A DNA stretch of 64,000 nt from Rhodococcus sp. PAMC28707 (lineage in GTDB: Bacteria; Actinomycetota; Actinomycetes; Mycobacteriales; Mycobacteriaceae), in assembly GCF_004795915.1 (NCBI RefSeq), contig NZ_CP039253.1, positions 1,674,001 through 1,738,000 of the forward strand, in the 5' to 3' direction. Each line of letters opens with the position of its first letter. The first letter of the stretch is position 1. A model generated the notes under the pieces. That model made no database searches. It saw nothing but the letters and a program-made list of their open reading frames with translations, and was not told the origin of the DNA. Made by a program: the position numbers and the translations under genes. This document shows positions 52,474 to 60,827 of the stretch, in pieces.

Positions 52474-53648
52474 AGGTCGTGATCCTCAGCGCAGGGAGCG
52501 TGGGTGGGGAAGTCGCCCGTGAGCTTGCCAAGTCGGGCGTCGTCGACGAGATGGTCGTCGCCGACCGTGACGAGTCGCTAGCAAGAGAAGTCGTAGCCGA
52601 TGTGCAGTCCGAGTCGATGACCGCGGTCGCGGCGGGCTTCGATGCCGCCGACACCGCGAGCATCGACGCGGTGATTGCCGGCGCGGACATCGTCTTCAAC
52701 GCCGTCGGCCCGTTCTATCGCTTCGGCATGAACATCGTGCGTGCGGCGGTGGCCGCGCGTGCCCACTATGTAGACGTGTGCGACGAGTTCGACGTCACGC
52801 AGAAGCTGATCAACAACTCGGAACTGGACGAAGCGGCACGAGCGGCCGGTTTGACGGTATTGACCGGCATGGGGTCCTCACCGGGAGTGACGAACCTGGC
52901 CGCGCGCTGGGCCGTGGACGAGTTGACGTCCGCACACACCGTCAATGTCGTGATCGGAGTGCCATACCGGGTGGACCTCGGCTACACGCTGAACGACCAC
53001 ATGCTGCACTCCATGTCCGGCAACGTATCGCAGTACCTGGACGGCGCAGAACGTGACGTGCCGGCGTGGGACTCACCGCAGACGTTCACGATGGCCGAGC
53101 CATTCGGCACTCACGACTTCGGTTACATGGGCCACCCCGAGGGTGTCACGCTGGGGCGCTACATCGCTGGACTGCGCAACGCGGTGGTGCGGTTCGCCTG
53201 GTTCGAGCCAGAGGGCGTGCAAATCTGGAAAGACCTCGACAGGCTGGGCATGCTCAGCGGCAAAGTCTCTGACGGGCTACCGATCTCACCGCGGGAATTC
53301 CTCGCCCGCTACATGACAACGCCGGAAGGCCAACGGCACCTAGGTATAGAGGTGACCGACCAACTCCCCGGCAGCGCCTGGCAGGTGGCCGTCGACGGAG
53401 AGAAAGACGGAGTGCCCACTCGGATCGCGATCGAAGGCCACATTCTTTACCCGAGTAGCCGAAATAGCGCGGGCACCATCACCGCAGTTCCCGCTGCGGC
53501 TGCCCTCGTCGAGCTGATCGAGGGACGACTGACCCGACGCGGAATCGTCGCACCCGAGGCTTGCATCGAAGACGCGGAGGGGTTCGTCCGCAGAGTGACA
53601 GCGGCATCGGAAGTGGGGCTGCACCACACCGTTACGGTGACCTCCTGA
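52470..53648 (+). CDS. Saccharopine dehydrogenase-like NAD(P) oxidoreductase
   Basis: This 392-residue protein starts with a Rossmann motif (VVILSAGSVGGEVARELAKSG, residues 3-23) and has the family segments FNAVGPFYRFG, HYVDVCDEFD and TGMGSSPGVTNL. The family includes saccharopine reductase and carboxynorspermidine synthase, which make or split secondary amines joining two amino-acid-like parts. Coupling to a family-5 binding protein suggests that an imported opine-like or imino compound is handled. The exact substrate is not predictable. Confidence 0.85.
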   Translation: MKVVILSAGSVGGEVARELAKSGVVDEMVVADRDESLAREVVADVQSESMTAVAAGFDAADTASIDAVIAGADIVFNAVGPFYRFGMNIVRAAVAARAHYVDVCDEFDVTQKLINNSELDEAARAAGLTVLTGMGSSPGVTNLAARWAVDELTSAHTVNVVIGVPYRVDLGYTLNDHMLHSMSGNVSQYLDGAERDVPAWDSPQTFTMAEPFGTHDFGYMGHPEGVTLGRYIAGLRNAVVRFAWFEPEGVQIWKDLDRLGMLSGKVSDGLPISPREFLARYMTTPEGQRHLGIEVTDQLPGSAWQVAVDGEKDGVPTRIAIEGHILYPSSRNSAGTITAVPAAAALVELIEGRLTRRGIVAPEACIEDAEGFVRRVTAASEVGLHHTVTVTS

Positions 53649-53725
53649 ACTTGCCCAATGATGGGTCGAACGGCCCGGTCTGCCACAGCGCCGCCGGCCG
53701 GCCCCCATCGGCAGGTTCTGGTCGA

Positions 53726-53757
53726 GGCAGCGAGGTGCCGATCGGTACCTCGCTGCC
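53726..53757. terminator. Long near-perfect palindrome after the saccharopine-dehydrogenase-like gene
   Basis: Two 16-base halves (GGCAGCGAGGTGCCGA and its complement) differ at one position and have no loop. It lies 78 bases past the stop. It may act as terminator, although the symmetry also suits a recombination or binding site near the right end of the insert. Confidence 0.5.
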
Positions 53758-53846
53758 GGCGATCCCGATATTGCCGGTACACCACCCCCGAGCGTCGCAT
53801 AGTCGGAGATGGCTATTCCCCTGTGGCACAAGAGGTGCTACGCGAC

Positions 53847-53874
53847 CTATGCCCCACCGCAGGTCTCGGTGATC
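53847..53874 (+). repeat. 28-bp direct repeat, right copy
   Basis: Identical to 49078-49105. It forms the 3' end of the DUF6461 gene, coding its last residues ITETCGGA and the stop on the minus strand. Confidence 0.9.
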
Positions 53875-54428
53875 AAAGGTTCGATCGGATCAGCCGTCAG
53901 AGCAATCACTCCCGCGAGCCGCGCCTGCATACACAAACCGCCCGACATCCATTCCTCCCAATCGATCTCGTCCTCTTCATCCAGGTAACCCTCGGGAGCC
54001 GAGCGATCCGAGGGGTCCGCCACCCGCCCCAACTCGAAATGCCGCTCGATGCCGCCGTCGACGGCGTACACGAACGTCGACAGCAAATTCACATCCCACT
54101 GCACAGTGATGCTGGTACCGAACGCATCGGACAACCGCTCCGGCAGAGGCGACAACACCGCATTGATCGCGAATTCCTCGAGCACCCACACCCAGCCACC
54201 GGCCACACCCGCAAATCGCTGCGCCAGATCATCATCACCGAGCGAATCCATCCACTCGTCGTCACTCATCCCCGCCGCCCGGCGCACCTTCCTCGGGTTC
54301 ACGGAATTGAACACCTCGAGCACAGCCTCCGGGTCAGCGGAATGCACCAGCGTGAAACACAAACCCATATCGAAGCGGTCGTCCTCCTCGACCCACGCAA
54401 AATCGTCCTGGGAAATTTCTGTCATCAT
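53847..54428 (-). CDS. DUF6461 family protein 1
   Basis: A 193-residue acidic cytoplasmic protein with the DDFAWVEEDDRFDMGLCFTLV opening and the GGWVWVLEEFA segment typical of DUF6461 proteins, a family of unknown function that is frequent in actinobacterial accessory regions. The start is taken at the first of two ATGs after GGAAAG. The gene ends exactly at the right 28-bp repeat; without the insert it would lie 20 bases upstream of the YdcF gene. Confidence 0.75.
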   Translation of the reverse strand: MMTEISQDDFAWVEEDDRFDMGLCFTLVHSADPEAVLEVFNSVNPRKVRRAAGMSDDEWMDSLGDDDLAQRFAGVAGGWVWVLEEFAINAVLSPLPERLSDAFGTSITVQWDVNLLSTFVYAVDGGIERHFELGRVADPSDRSAPEGYLDEEDEIDWEEWMSGGLCMQARLAGVIALTADPIEPLITETCGGA

Positions 54429-54517
54429 CTGGACAGCTTTCCACTCGAAGAGGCACCAGCCCAACACGCAGCAGTCCCCGGACAATTTGTCGCAATACAG
54501 GACCTACAGTCGGCTCC

Positions 54518-54619
54518 ATGTCCGACACCGCGAACTACGACGTGTACACCCTGGAGCTAGGCCCGGTCGACACCCTCGGCGAAATGCATGAGCTCGAAGG
54601 TCTACTGCTGATCAGGTGA
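54518..54619 (+). CDS. Tiny open frame between DUF6461 genes (33 aa), doubtful
   Basis: It encodes MSDTANYDVYTLELGP and 17 more residues ending LLLIR. Composition is protein-like but no ribosome site is evident. It may be the surviving N-terminus of a lost gene. Confidence 0.25.
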   Translation: MSDTANYDVYTLELGPVDTLGEMHELEGLLLIR

Positions 54620-55205
54620 ACTGACAGATGCGGTACTGCGACTGACTCAGCAACGAATGATTCAGTCGTACAACGGTTATCGCCTCGGCCAGCGCGAACG
54701 CTGCCTGGTGATAGGTGACGATCTCCGGCAGCATCTCATCAGGTTTTCGGCCGAGGTGAAAGCCACCGATCCGTTCCATGAGCGGAAGAAGTGCATCGGG
54801 GTCCTCGCCGCTACGTGAGTCTGCAAACATCTTCTCGAACGTTGTGACCGTCGACCCGTCTCGGAAGAACTTGAAGTAGCTGACGGCAGGGTTTGCATCG
54901 ATGCTGACCACCGACCGCCCAACCGATAGTGACAGCTTGGCATCATCACCAAGATAGCCGTAGGGCTCGTAGAAAACGACGGCATCATCGACTTGAAGGA
55001 GACCACCGATCAGATCGAAACCGTGGTCATACGCGAATTCGGTGAGGGCTTCGTAATCGCCGCTGCTCGATGCGGTCACCGCCGGTAGCACTGCCGCTAC
55101 GTCGTCGATGGTCGCTGAAGTGCAGATCGTCAAACAGAATCCCTCGTCGAACAGAAATGGATCATCTCGGATCCATGCGTAATCGGTGTAACGCACGTCG
55201 GTCAT
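54612..55205 (-). CDS. DUF6461 family protein 2
   Basis: A 197-residue protein beginning with TDYAWIRDDPFLFDEGFCLTIC, the same layout as the neighbouring DUF6461 protein, with GGLLQVDDAVVFYEPYGYLG in the middle. It is related but clearly diverged, so the pair is an old tandem duplication or two immunity-like variants. Function is unknown. Confidence 0.75.
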   Translation of the reverse strand: MTDVRYTDYAWIRDDPFLFDEGFCLTICTSATIDDVAAVLPAVTASSSGDYEALTEFAYDHGFDLIGGLLQVDDAVVFYEPYGYLGDDAKLSLSVGRSVVSIDANPAVSYFKFFRDGSTVTTFEKMFADSRSGEDPDALLPLMERIGGFHLGRKPDEMLPEIVTYHQAAFALAEAITVVRLNHSLLSQSQYRICQFT

Positions 55206-55664
55206 CGTCCGAATCTACGTCGATTGCCCTGATGAACCTGTTCGCATCGCGTGTAATCAGAAGGCTTCACATACCTGTGACCGTTTCTTGGATGACGCGT
55301 GAGCATCGAGCATAGAAACGTCCGTTTGCATTCCGGCACTAGTCAAGGCCCGAACGCTATTTCACGATCCACTGCGAGTTCATCCGTTGACGTGCCGTTG
55401 TATGGAATGCGGATCTCAATGAGGGAAGCAACCCCGAGCGTATGAGGTGCAAACTCTCGACTGTTCGGCTCGTGCAAGCTGCGAGCGCAGCGTTGGATCG
55501 GTGACCTGGGTGGGCCGGTTCCGTTCAGTCGGTCATCGAGCATGGCGGGGACCAATGGATGGTGTGTCGTTTCTGACGTCGACGCTCAGAGTGCTGGGCC
55601 TGACCGCACGGTTCGCTCGGACGGCTGCTGGCGAATCGAGTTCTGTACCGATTGCCGATCGCCG
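55206..55664. other. 459-base gap without supported gene
   Basis: Short frames exist on both strands, for example on the minus strand between 55343 and 55555, but none has a ribosome site or recognisable product. Confidence 0.4.
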
Positions 55665-56237
55665 TCAGTCGGTCGAGGTGCCGTCCGGCATCGTTGCCTC
55701 AGTGAGATCTGCACCGGTCAGGACAGCAGTGCCGATTTTCGCGCCGGTCAGGTTGACCTTGCCTAGATAGGTACCAATCAGGATGGCGCCGGTCAGGTCA
55801 GCGTCAGCGAGGTACGCGCCGGTCATGTACGCGCAAGAGAGATCCGCTCCGGCGAGATTCGCGTGCCCGAGAAAGGTTGACGTCAGATATGCCAACGTCA
55901 GGTCTGCATCCCTCAAACAAGCCCGCGTGAGGTAAGCGCCGGTGAAGTTGGCGTCGTGAGCGGTCACTCCAGTGAGATCGGCCCTCGCCAGATCAGTGCC
56001 GACGAATTCGGCGGACGTCAGATCGGCGCCGGCGAGGGTGGCGTCGGTGAGATCGGCTCCAGACAGGTCGGCACCGGTGAGGTCCACGCCCGACAAGTTT
56101 GCACCCGCCAGGTTCACCCCTGCCAGATCGGCGTCGACGAGACTGGCGCTCTTCAGGCCACGGACTCGGAGGGAATTCCAGGTCGCGACATCCGTGCGGA
56201 GTAGTTCGAGGAGATGCGTCTGCGCTGTCGATGTCAT
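55665..56237 (-). CDS. Pentapeptide-repeat protein
   Basis: A 190-residue protein composed from about residue 30 to 185 of A(D/N)LxG-type pentapeptides (DLAGVNLAGANLSGVDLTGA and onwards), which fold into a right-handed four-sided beta-helix. Some members (MfpA, Qnr) mimic DNA and shield gyrase, but this one lacks any feature that would assign that role. It is divergent from a TetR gene, with two operators in between, so it is probably inducible. The ATG follows GGGGG. Confidence 0.9.
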   Translation of the reverse strand: MTSTAQTHLLELLRTDVATWNSLRVRGLKSASLVDADLAGVNLAGANLSGVDLTGADLSGADLTDATLAGADLTSAEFVGTDLARADLTGVTAHDANFTGAYLTRACLRDADLTLAYLTSTFLGHANLAGADLSCAYMTGAYLADADLTGAILIGTYLGKVNLTGAKIGTAVLTGADLTEATMPDGTSTD

Positions 56238-56309
56238 TGAACCCCCGGTAGGACAAGCACAGTGACTGGCCACCACCTGACCAGGGCAACCAACGCCACC
56301 GAGCATCAA

Positions 56310-56324
56310 GTTGACAACGTCAAC
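56310..56324. promoter_or_regulatory. TetR operator 1 (GTTGAC-n3-GTCAAC)
   Basis: GTTGACAACGTCAAC is a perfect 6-bp inverted repeat with a 3-bp centre, in the pentapeptide/TetR intergenic region. It pairs with an identical-form site 28 bp away. Confidence 0.8.
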
Positions 56325-56337
56325 CTAGCAGCGACTC

Positions 56338-56352
56338 GTTGACAGCGTCAAC
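56338..56352. promoter_or_regulatory. TetR operator 2 (GTTGAC-n3-GTCAAC)
   Basis: GTTGACAGCGTCAAC has the same arms as operator 1. It lies 20 bases before the preferred TetR start, showing that the longer TTG frame from 56339 is not the real start. Confidence 0.8.
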
Positions 56353-56371
56353 AACCTCATATCCTGAGGAG

Positions 56372-56968
56372 GTGCAAGAACAGACCCGAGACACGCGCAG
56401 CACCTTGATAGCCGCGGCCAGCGACCTCTTGGCACGGGGCGGGCCCGCTCACGTCACACTGCGAGCAGTCGGCGCGGCCGCCGATGTGTCGCGGACCGCG
56501 CCGTACCGCCACTTCCAAGACAAAGACGATCTGCTCAGTACGGTGGCCGCCGAGAACCTGACGTTCTTGAAAGCGGAGATGCAGCGCGCAGTAGCGGACC
56601 CCGCGACAGCTTCCACCTCGCTGTTCCGCGCCTGCCTTGCCTACGTCCGTGTCGCCTGGGAATACCCGAACCATTACCGACTCGAGTTCGGAGGCGACTA
56701 CGCGTTCAAGCCGAGCCGGGTGCTGAAAGAGGCCGCTACCGACTTCACCAGCTATTTCCATGAACTGGTCGTCGAGGCGCAGCGGAGCAACATTCTCATC
56801 ACCGGCGACGCCCGGGACGTCGGCCCGCTGCTCTGGGTCCTGTTGCACGGGCTGGCAATGTCCAACCACCTGATTACCGACCGGACAGGCGAATCCGGGA
56901 CAGGCTACGGAGTCGACGACCTGCCGCGCATTCTCGGTCTGGCCTTGCGAAACCTTGCCCCACGCTGA
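56372..56968 (+). CDS. TetR-family regulator (pentapeptide-protein partner)
   Basis: A 198-residue TetR protein with its DNA-binding helix region at about 28-52 (VTLRAVGAAADVSRTAPYRHFQDKDDLL) and a TetR_C_13-like domain (AWEYPNHYRLEFGGDY). The GTG at 56372 is chosen because it follows both operators. The GAGGAG next to it is too close to work well, so translation may begin on a short leader. It likely represses itself and the pentapeptide gene. Confidence 0.88.
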   Translation: MQEQTRDTRSTLIAAASDLLARGGPAHVTLRAVGAAADVSRTAPYRHFQDKDDLLSTVAAENLTFLKAEMQRAVADPATASTSLFRACLAYVRVAWEYPNHYRLEFGGDYAFKPSRVLKEAATDFTSYFHELVVEAQRSNILITGDARDVGPLLWVLLHGLAMSNHLITDRTGESGTGYGVDDLPRILGLALRNLAPR

Positions 56969-57166
56969 GCCGAAATTGGATCGACCCGGGGAGTTCATGT
57001 CCCCACTGCGGGAAGTTGAGACCCGTTGCTGTTCAATTGGTTTCAATACCTGACTGTCCCAATGAGTAGAAGTACCTCGAGCAGTTCTCCTCACGCGGGT
57101 CGATGAGCCTGCCGTTTTTTGTCCAATCAGGCCCACGGGCAATCAAGCATTGGCTAGGTTCTCGGC

Positions 57167-58105
57167 ATGCAGAGGAAACTGATTGCGGCGCTCGGCTCGG
57201 TAGTTGCGTTGCTGTTCACCGCAACCGGCCAGGCCTCGGCGGCGGACCTCCCGGTGTCGTACAACTTCTTCGGCGGCATCGTGCCGGAGCTGACCAACCC
57301 CGGAGGTTCCTTACCCGGATCCAACGACTACGGATGCGTGCCGTCCGAAGAACACCCCAACCCAGTAGTGCTCGCTCACGGAACCGGCGGGGCGCAACAG
57401 ACCAACTGGGGGACGTACGTCCCGCTGCTGAAGAACGAGGGATACTGCGTCTTTGCGCTCACCTACGGTGCGCCGAAGGGATTGCCCTGGCCCGCTACCG
57501 CCGTCGGGGGCATGGAACGAATGGAGGACAGCGCCAGTGAGTTCGCCACCTTCGTCGACGGAGTTCTCACCGCTACCGGCGCATCCAAGGTGGACGTCGT
57601 CGGCCACTCCCAGGGCACGATCCTGCCTGCCTACTACGCGAAGTACCTGGGCGGCCGCGACAAGATCGACAAATACGTCTCCATCGCACCCGCATGGAAC
57701 GGCACCACCGTGGCGGGAATGGACGTCATTTTCGAACAGGCCCGGCAACTCGGGATCAAAACCGAGGACTTACCGATCTGCCATGCGTGCGGGCAACTCG
57801 ATCCCGACTCCTCGTTCATGCGGGCGATCCGGGAGGGCGGCTACTACTACCCCGAGATCGAGTACACCAACATCGCAACGAAGTACGACGAACTCGTCGT
57901 CCCGTACTCCTCGGCCCTGCAGTCCGGTGGCGAGAACGTTCACAACATCCTCGTCCAGGACGGATGCGACGTCGACTACACCGAGCACGCCGGCATCGCC
58001 GGATCCCGGCGAGCGGCCTACTTCGTGCTCAATGCTCTCGATCCCGAGAATCCGCGGCCGGTCCCCTGCGATCGAGCGGCACCACTGTCCGGCTCGGCCT
58101 TCTGA
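57167..58105 (+). CDS. Secreted lipase/esterase
   Basis: A 312-residue alpha/beta-hydrolase with a signal peptide (cleavage near residue 25, ASA) and a nucleophile elbow GHSQG with Ser148; VVLAHGTGG near 70 supplies the oxyanion region. Late cysteine pairs (CHACG; QDGCDV) suggest disulfides in the exported enzyme. It resembles secreted class 2-type lipases of rhodococci and streptomycetes that split ester bonds of lipids outside the cell. No linked regulator is evident. Confidence 0.9.
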   Translation: MQRKLIAALGSVVALLFTATGQASAADLPVSYNFFGGIVPELTNPGGSLPGSNDYGCVPSEEHPNPVVLAHGTGGAQQTNWGTYVPLLKNEGYCVFALTYGAPKGLPWPATAVGGMERMEDSASEFATFVDGVLTATGASKVDVVGHSQGTILPAYYAKYLGGRDKIDKYVSIAPAWNGTTVAGMDVIFEQARQLGIKTEDLPICHACGQLDPDSSFMRAIREGGYYYPEIEYTNIATKYDELVVPYSSALQSGGENVHNILVQDGCDVDYTEHAGIAGSRRAAYFVLNALDPENPRPVPCDRAAPLSGSAF

Positions 58106-58318
58106 GCGCACAAAGGAATCGAGGAAGTGCGCCTCGGCGGCGGTCAATCGAACCGAGCCAGGCCGCCGCGGATGTAGGGCGCACAATGCAAATACGAGGC
58201 CGGGCGGGCCCCGGACATACTCGTCGAAGAGCAGCGTCGATACGCATCGGGATACCGAACCGCCTATCCCCCGAGGGGGCAGTTTCGCCCCGTACATACC
58301 AGTTGTTACATTGCCTGC

Positions 58319-58897
58319 ATGACTTCTCGAGACCAACTGACGGATGCGATGGCGGATCTGCTGTGGGAGCGCGGTTATGCGGCAACCAGTCCACGTGACG
58401 TGATGGCTCGTGCCGGTGTCGGCCAGGGCAGCATGTATCACCACTTCAGCGGAAAGCACCAACTCGCAGTCGAGGCACTATCGACCATTGCCGGTGATCT
58501 GACGGCCGCATCCGCCGCGCTCGAAGAAGGGGGCGCCCCGCTGGAACGGATGAAGCAGTATCTCTCTTTGCCGCGCCCAGGAACGTTGGGGTGCCGGGTG
58601 GGACGGATGACCCAAGACCCACAAGTCGTCGCTGACGCGGAACTGATCGCGATCGTCGCTGATGCTTTCGACACGATGCTCGATCGGTGGGAACAAACGA
58701 TCGCCGCCGCGATCGCCGCAGGCGAACTACCGACAAGCATCGACCCAAGCGACCTTGCCCGAACGCTGTCCGCCGTAATCCAGGGCGGTTATGTGCTGGC
58801 TCGCGCCAAGGGCGAGCAAGGCCCTATGGACGCAGCAATCAGGGGCGCACTTTCGCTGCTCGACGCCGCCCAACTGGCTATCACCACCGAATCATGA
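58319..58897 (+). CDS. TetR-family regulator, NemR/AcuR-like, upstream of GAPDH
   Basis: A 192-residue TetR protein with the HTH at about 25-48 (TSPRDVMARAGVGQGSMYHHFSGKHQLA) and a TetR_C_6-like domain. Cys92, in GTLGCRVG, sits where NemR/AcuR-type repressors have a conserved GC motif, so a thiol-based sensor of electrophiles is possible. It ends 16 bases before the GAPDH gene and is read with it. Confidence 0.85.
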   Translation: MTSRDQLTDAMADLLWERGYAATSPRDVMARAGVGQGSMYHHFSGKHQLAVEALSTIAGDLTAASAALEEGGAPLERMKQYLSLPRPGTLGCRVGRMTQDPQVVADAELIAIVADAFDTMLDRWEQTIAAAIAAGELPTSIDPSDLARTLSAVIQGGYVLARAKGEQGPMDAAIRGALSLLDAAQLAITTES

Positions 58898-58913
58898 TCA
58901 ACAAGGAGACAGA

Positions 58914-59921
58914 ATGACAGCTCGCATCGGGATCAACGGTTTTGGCCGAATTGGCCGCAGCTACCTCCGCGCCGCACTACTCAGCAACGCCGACATCAGG
59001 GTTGTTGCAATCAACGACATCGCCGATGCGGCAACCCTCGCGTCGCTCCTCGAATGGGATTCGTTTTCTGGACACCTGGCCGGTGTTCACGTCGATGGAA
59101 ACACGATCGTCGTCAATGGTGCTCGGATCCGCGTCACCTCCGAACGCGAGCCGGCCCGTATCCCCTGGGGTGATGACAACGTGGACGTCGTCATTGAATC
59201 CACTGGCCGCTTCACGGGCACCGCTAGTGCTCGGCAACACCTGACCGCAGGAGCCAAGAAGGTCATCATTACGGCACCCGCCGACAGCGACGTTCCCGCA
59301 ATCGTCCTCGGAGTAAACGACGACACTGTCGACTTGGCGGGAAATGTCTTCTCGAATGGCTCCTGCACGACAAACTGCCTCGCGCCTATGGCGAAGGTGC
59401 TACACGAAGCCTTCGGCATCGAATCCGGTTTGATGACAACGATTCACGCTTACACCAGCGACCAACGCCTCCAAGACGCTCCGCACACGGACCTGCGTCG
59501 AGCGCGCGCTGCTGCACTGTCCACGATCCCGACATCCTCCGGTGCTGCCAGTACCATCGGGCGGATTATCCCCGAGCTGGATGGAAAGCTCACTGGCCTT
59601 TCGCTCCGTGTTCCTGTGCCTATCGGATCAATCACTGACCTGACCGCCAAACTCAGCCGACCGGTGACCGCCGACGAAGTGAACACGGCCTTCCGCAGTG
59701 CTGCCGCCGCCCCGGAAATGTCGACATATCTCGCCTACTCAGAAGCACCGCTGGTGTCGGCCGATATTGTCGGCAACCCTCACTCCGCAATCTTTGACGC
59801 CCCGCTCACTCAAGCCATAGGGGATCAGGTCAAGGTCTTCGCCTGGTACGACAACGAATGGGGATTCTCCAACCGCCTAGTCGAACTGTCCCAGCGCATC
59901 GCCGAGAGCGCTCAACCGTAA
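58914..59921 (+). CDS. Glyceraldehyde-3-phosphate dehydrogenase, type I
   Basis: A complete 335-residue enzyme that oxidises glyceraldehyde-3-phosphate to 1,3-bisphosphoglycerate. Seen are INGFGRIGR (NAD binding), SCTTNCLAP with catalytic Cys151, the HAYTSDQRLQD segment, and WYDNEWGFSNRL at the C-terminus. AAGGAG precedes the ATG. It is not in a glycolytic operon with pgk and tpi but behind a TetR gene, so it is likely an inducible second GAPDH replacing a damaged or inhibited housekeeping enzyme. Confidence 0.93.
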   Translation: MTARIGINGFGRIGRSYLRAALLSNADIRVVAINDIADAATLASLLEWDSFSGHLAGVHVDGNTIVVNGARIRVTSEREPARIPWGDDNVDVVIESTGRFTGTASARQHLTAGAKKVIITAPADSDVPAIVLGVNDDTVDLAGNVFSNGSCTTNCLAPMAKVLHEAFGIESGLMTTIHAYTSDQRLQDAPHTDLRRARAAALSTIPTSSGAASTIGRIIPELDGKLTGLSLRVPVPIGSITDLTAKLSRPVTADEVNTAFRSAAAAPEMSTYLAYSEAPLVSADIVGNPHSAIFDAPLTQAIGDQVKVFAWYDNEWGFSNRLVELSQRIAESAQP

Positions 59922-59973
59922 ACGATCTTGGTCTCGACAGGTCAACACATCCCCGACAACAAAGCGGGTCAGC

Positions 59974-60168
59974 CTAGAAGATCGGGTCACCACGCCCTTG
60001 GAGGATAACGGTGACCTGGAACGAATCGACACCGAGCCTGCACCGCGTACGTGCCCGAATCTCGCGAGGAGTAATCATCGACTGATCCATTCGCGTCATC
60101 GATGTGTATGCGGAATCAATCTCGCCGCCAGGAGGATTCGTTGGATCTGGACAGTTCTCGGTGGACAC
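59974..60168 (-). CDS. Small hypothetical protein (64 aa), tentative
   Basis: The frame (GTG start at 60168) encodes a mainly hydrophilic peptide with PTNPPGGEIDSAYTSMTRMD and an Arg-rich segment REIRARTRCRLG. The codon pattern looks coding and GGAG-like bases are absent before the start. Nothing similar comes to mind. The remainder of 59922-60339 holds no other gene. Confidence 0.35.
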   Translation of the reverse strand: MSTENCPDPTNPPGGEIDSAYTSMTRMDQSMITPREIRARTRCRLGVDSFQVTVILQGRGDPIF

Positions 60169-60339
60169 AGCGAATCGATTCCCAGCACTGAGTTAAAGGT
60201 CCGTCTCTGACGTGGCGCTTCACAGAACTACTCGGGTTCGGATGGTGTACCGGTCTGCTTCGGGGAATGCACAGTTCGACGAGTACGAGTCGAGGGGCGC
60301 AATCAGGATGGACAGGGCATCGTCCGACGATCGGGCGGT

Positions 60340-60771
60340 CTACGCTTTCACCGCAGGGGGTTGCGTGGGGTCCCACACGCCGTCAGTGGTCCCGTCCTGA
60401 ACATGACGCTCGTACGCGATCACCTTTTCATGGATGACCTGGAGATCGGTGTACAACGAGGCGATCCGATCTTGCATTTGCTGCTCATGGTTCTGGAGCA
60501 CCGCGAGACGCTCGGCTTCATTGCCAGGCCCTGCCCGGACAAGATCTGCAAACGTCCGGATGGTCGCCAGCGGCATCCCCGAGGCACGAAAACGGTTGCA
60601 CAACTTCAGCCACTCCACATCGGCCGGCGCATATACCCGATGACGGGTCCCGCTCCTGGGGATATCACGAAGCAGCAGTCCCTCGCGTTCGAAGAATCGG
60701 AGTGCGTGAACGCTCAAGCCCGTCACGGTTGCAACATCCCCGATTGACAGCTCGCCGGCGATGGACTCCAT
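60340..60771 (-). CDS. MerR-family regulator of the adjacent SDR
   Basis: A 143-residue MerR protein with the winged HTH at about 8-32 (LSIGDVATVTGLSVHALRFFEREGL) and a dimerisation helix (about 85-120). It has no cysteine cluster, so an organic effector is expected. It is divergent from the SDR gene, which carries a MerR-type promoter with a 19-bp spacer. Confidence 0.9.
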   Translation of the reverse strand: MESIAGELSIGDVATVTGLSVHALRFFEREGLLLRDIPRSGTRHRVYAPADVEWLKLCNRFRASGMPLATIRTFADLVRAGPGNEAERLAVLQNHEQQMQDRIASLYTDLQVIHEKVIAYERHVQDGTTDGVWDPTQPPAVKA

Positions 60772-60788
60772 TACTTGAGCCTAGAGCC

Positions 60789-60819
60789 TTGACCTAGAGC
60801 CTGCTCTAGGTCATAGCGT
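60789..60819 (+). promoter_or_regulatory. MerR-type promoter with 19-bp spacer
   Basis: TTGACC (60789-60794) and TAGCGT (60814-60819) are 19 bp apart and overlap the perfect repeat TGACCTAGAGC-ct-GCTCTAGGTCA (60790-60813). The SDR ATG is nine bases after the -10 box, so its mRNA should be leaderless. Confidence 0.88.
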
Positions 60820-60827
60820 CAGCGGAC

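Noticed and set aside
49106-53846. Transposon with terminal inverted repeats
   Set aside because: No inverted repeats match at the inner ends next to the 28-bp direct repeats and no transposase is present.
55665-56237. MfpA/Qnr annotation of the pentapeptide protein
   Set aside because: The repeat type is generic and no features specific to gyrase-protecting members are visible.
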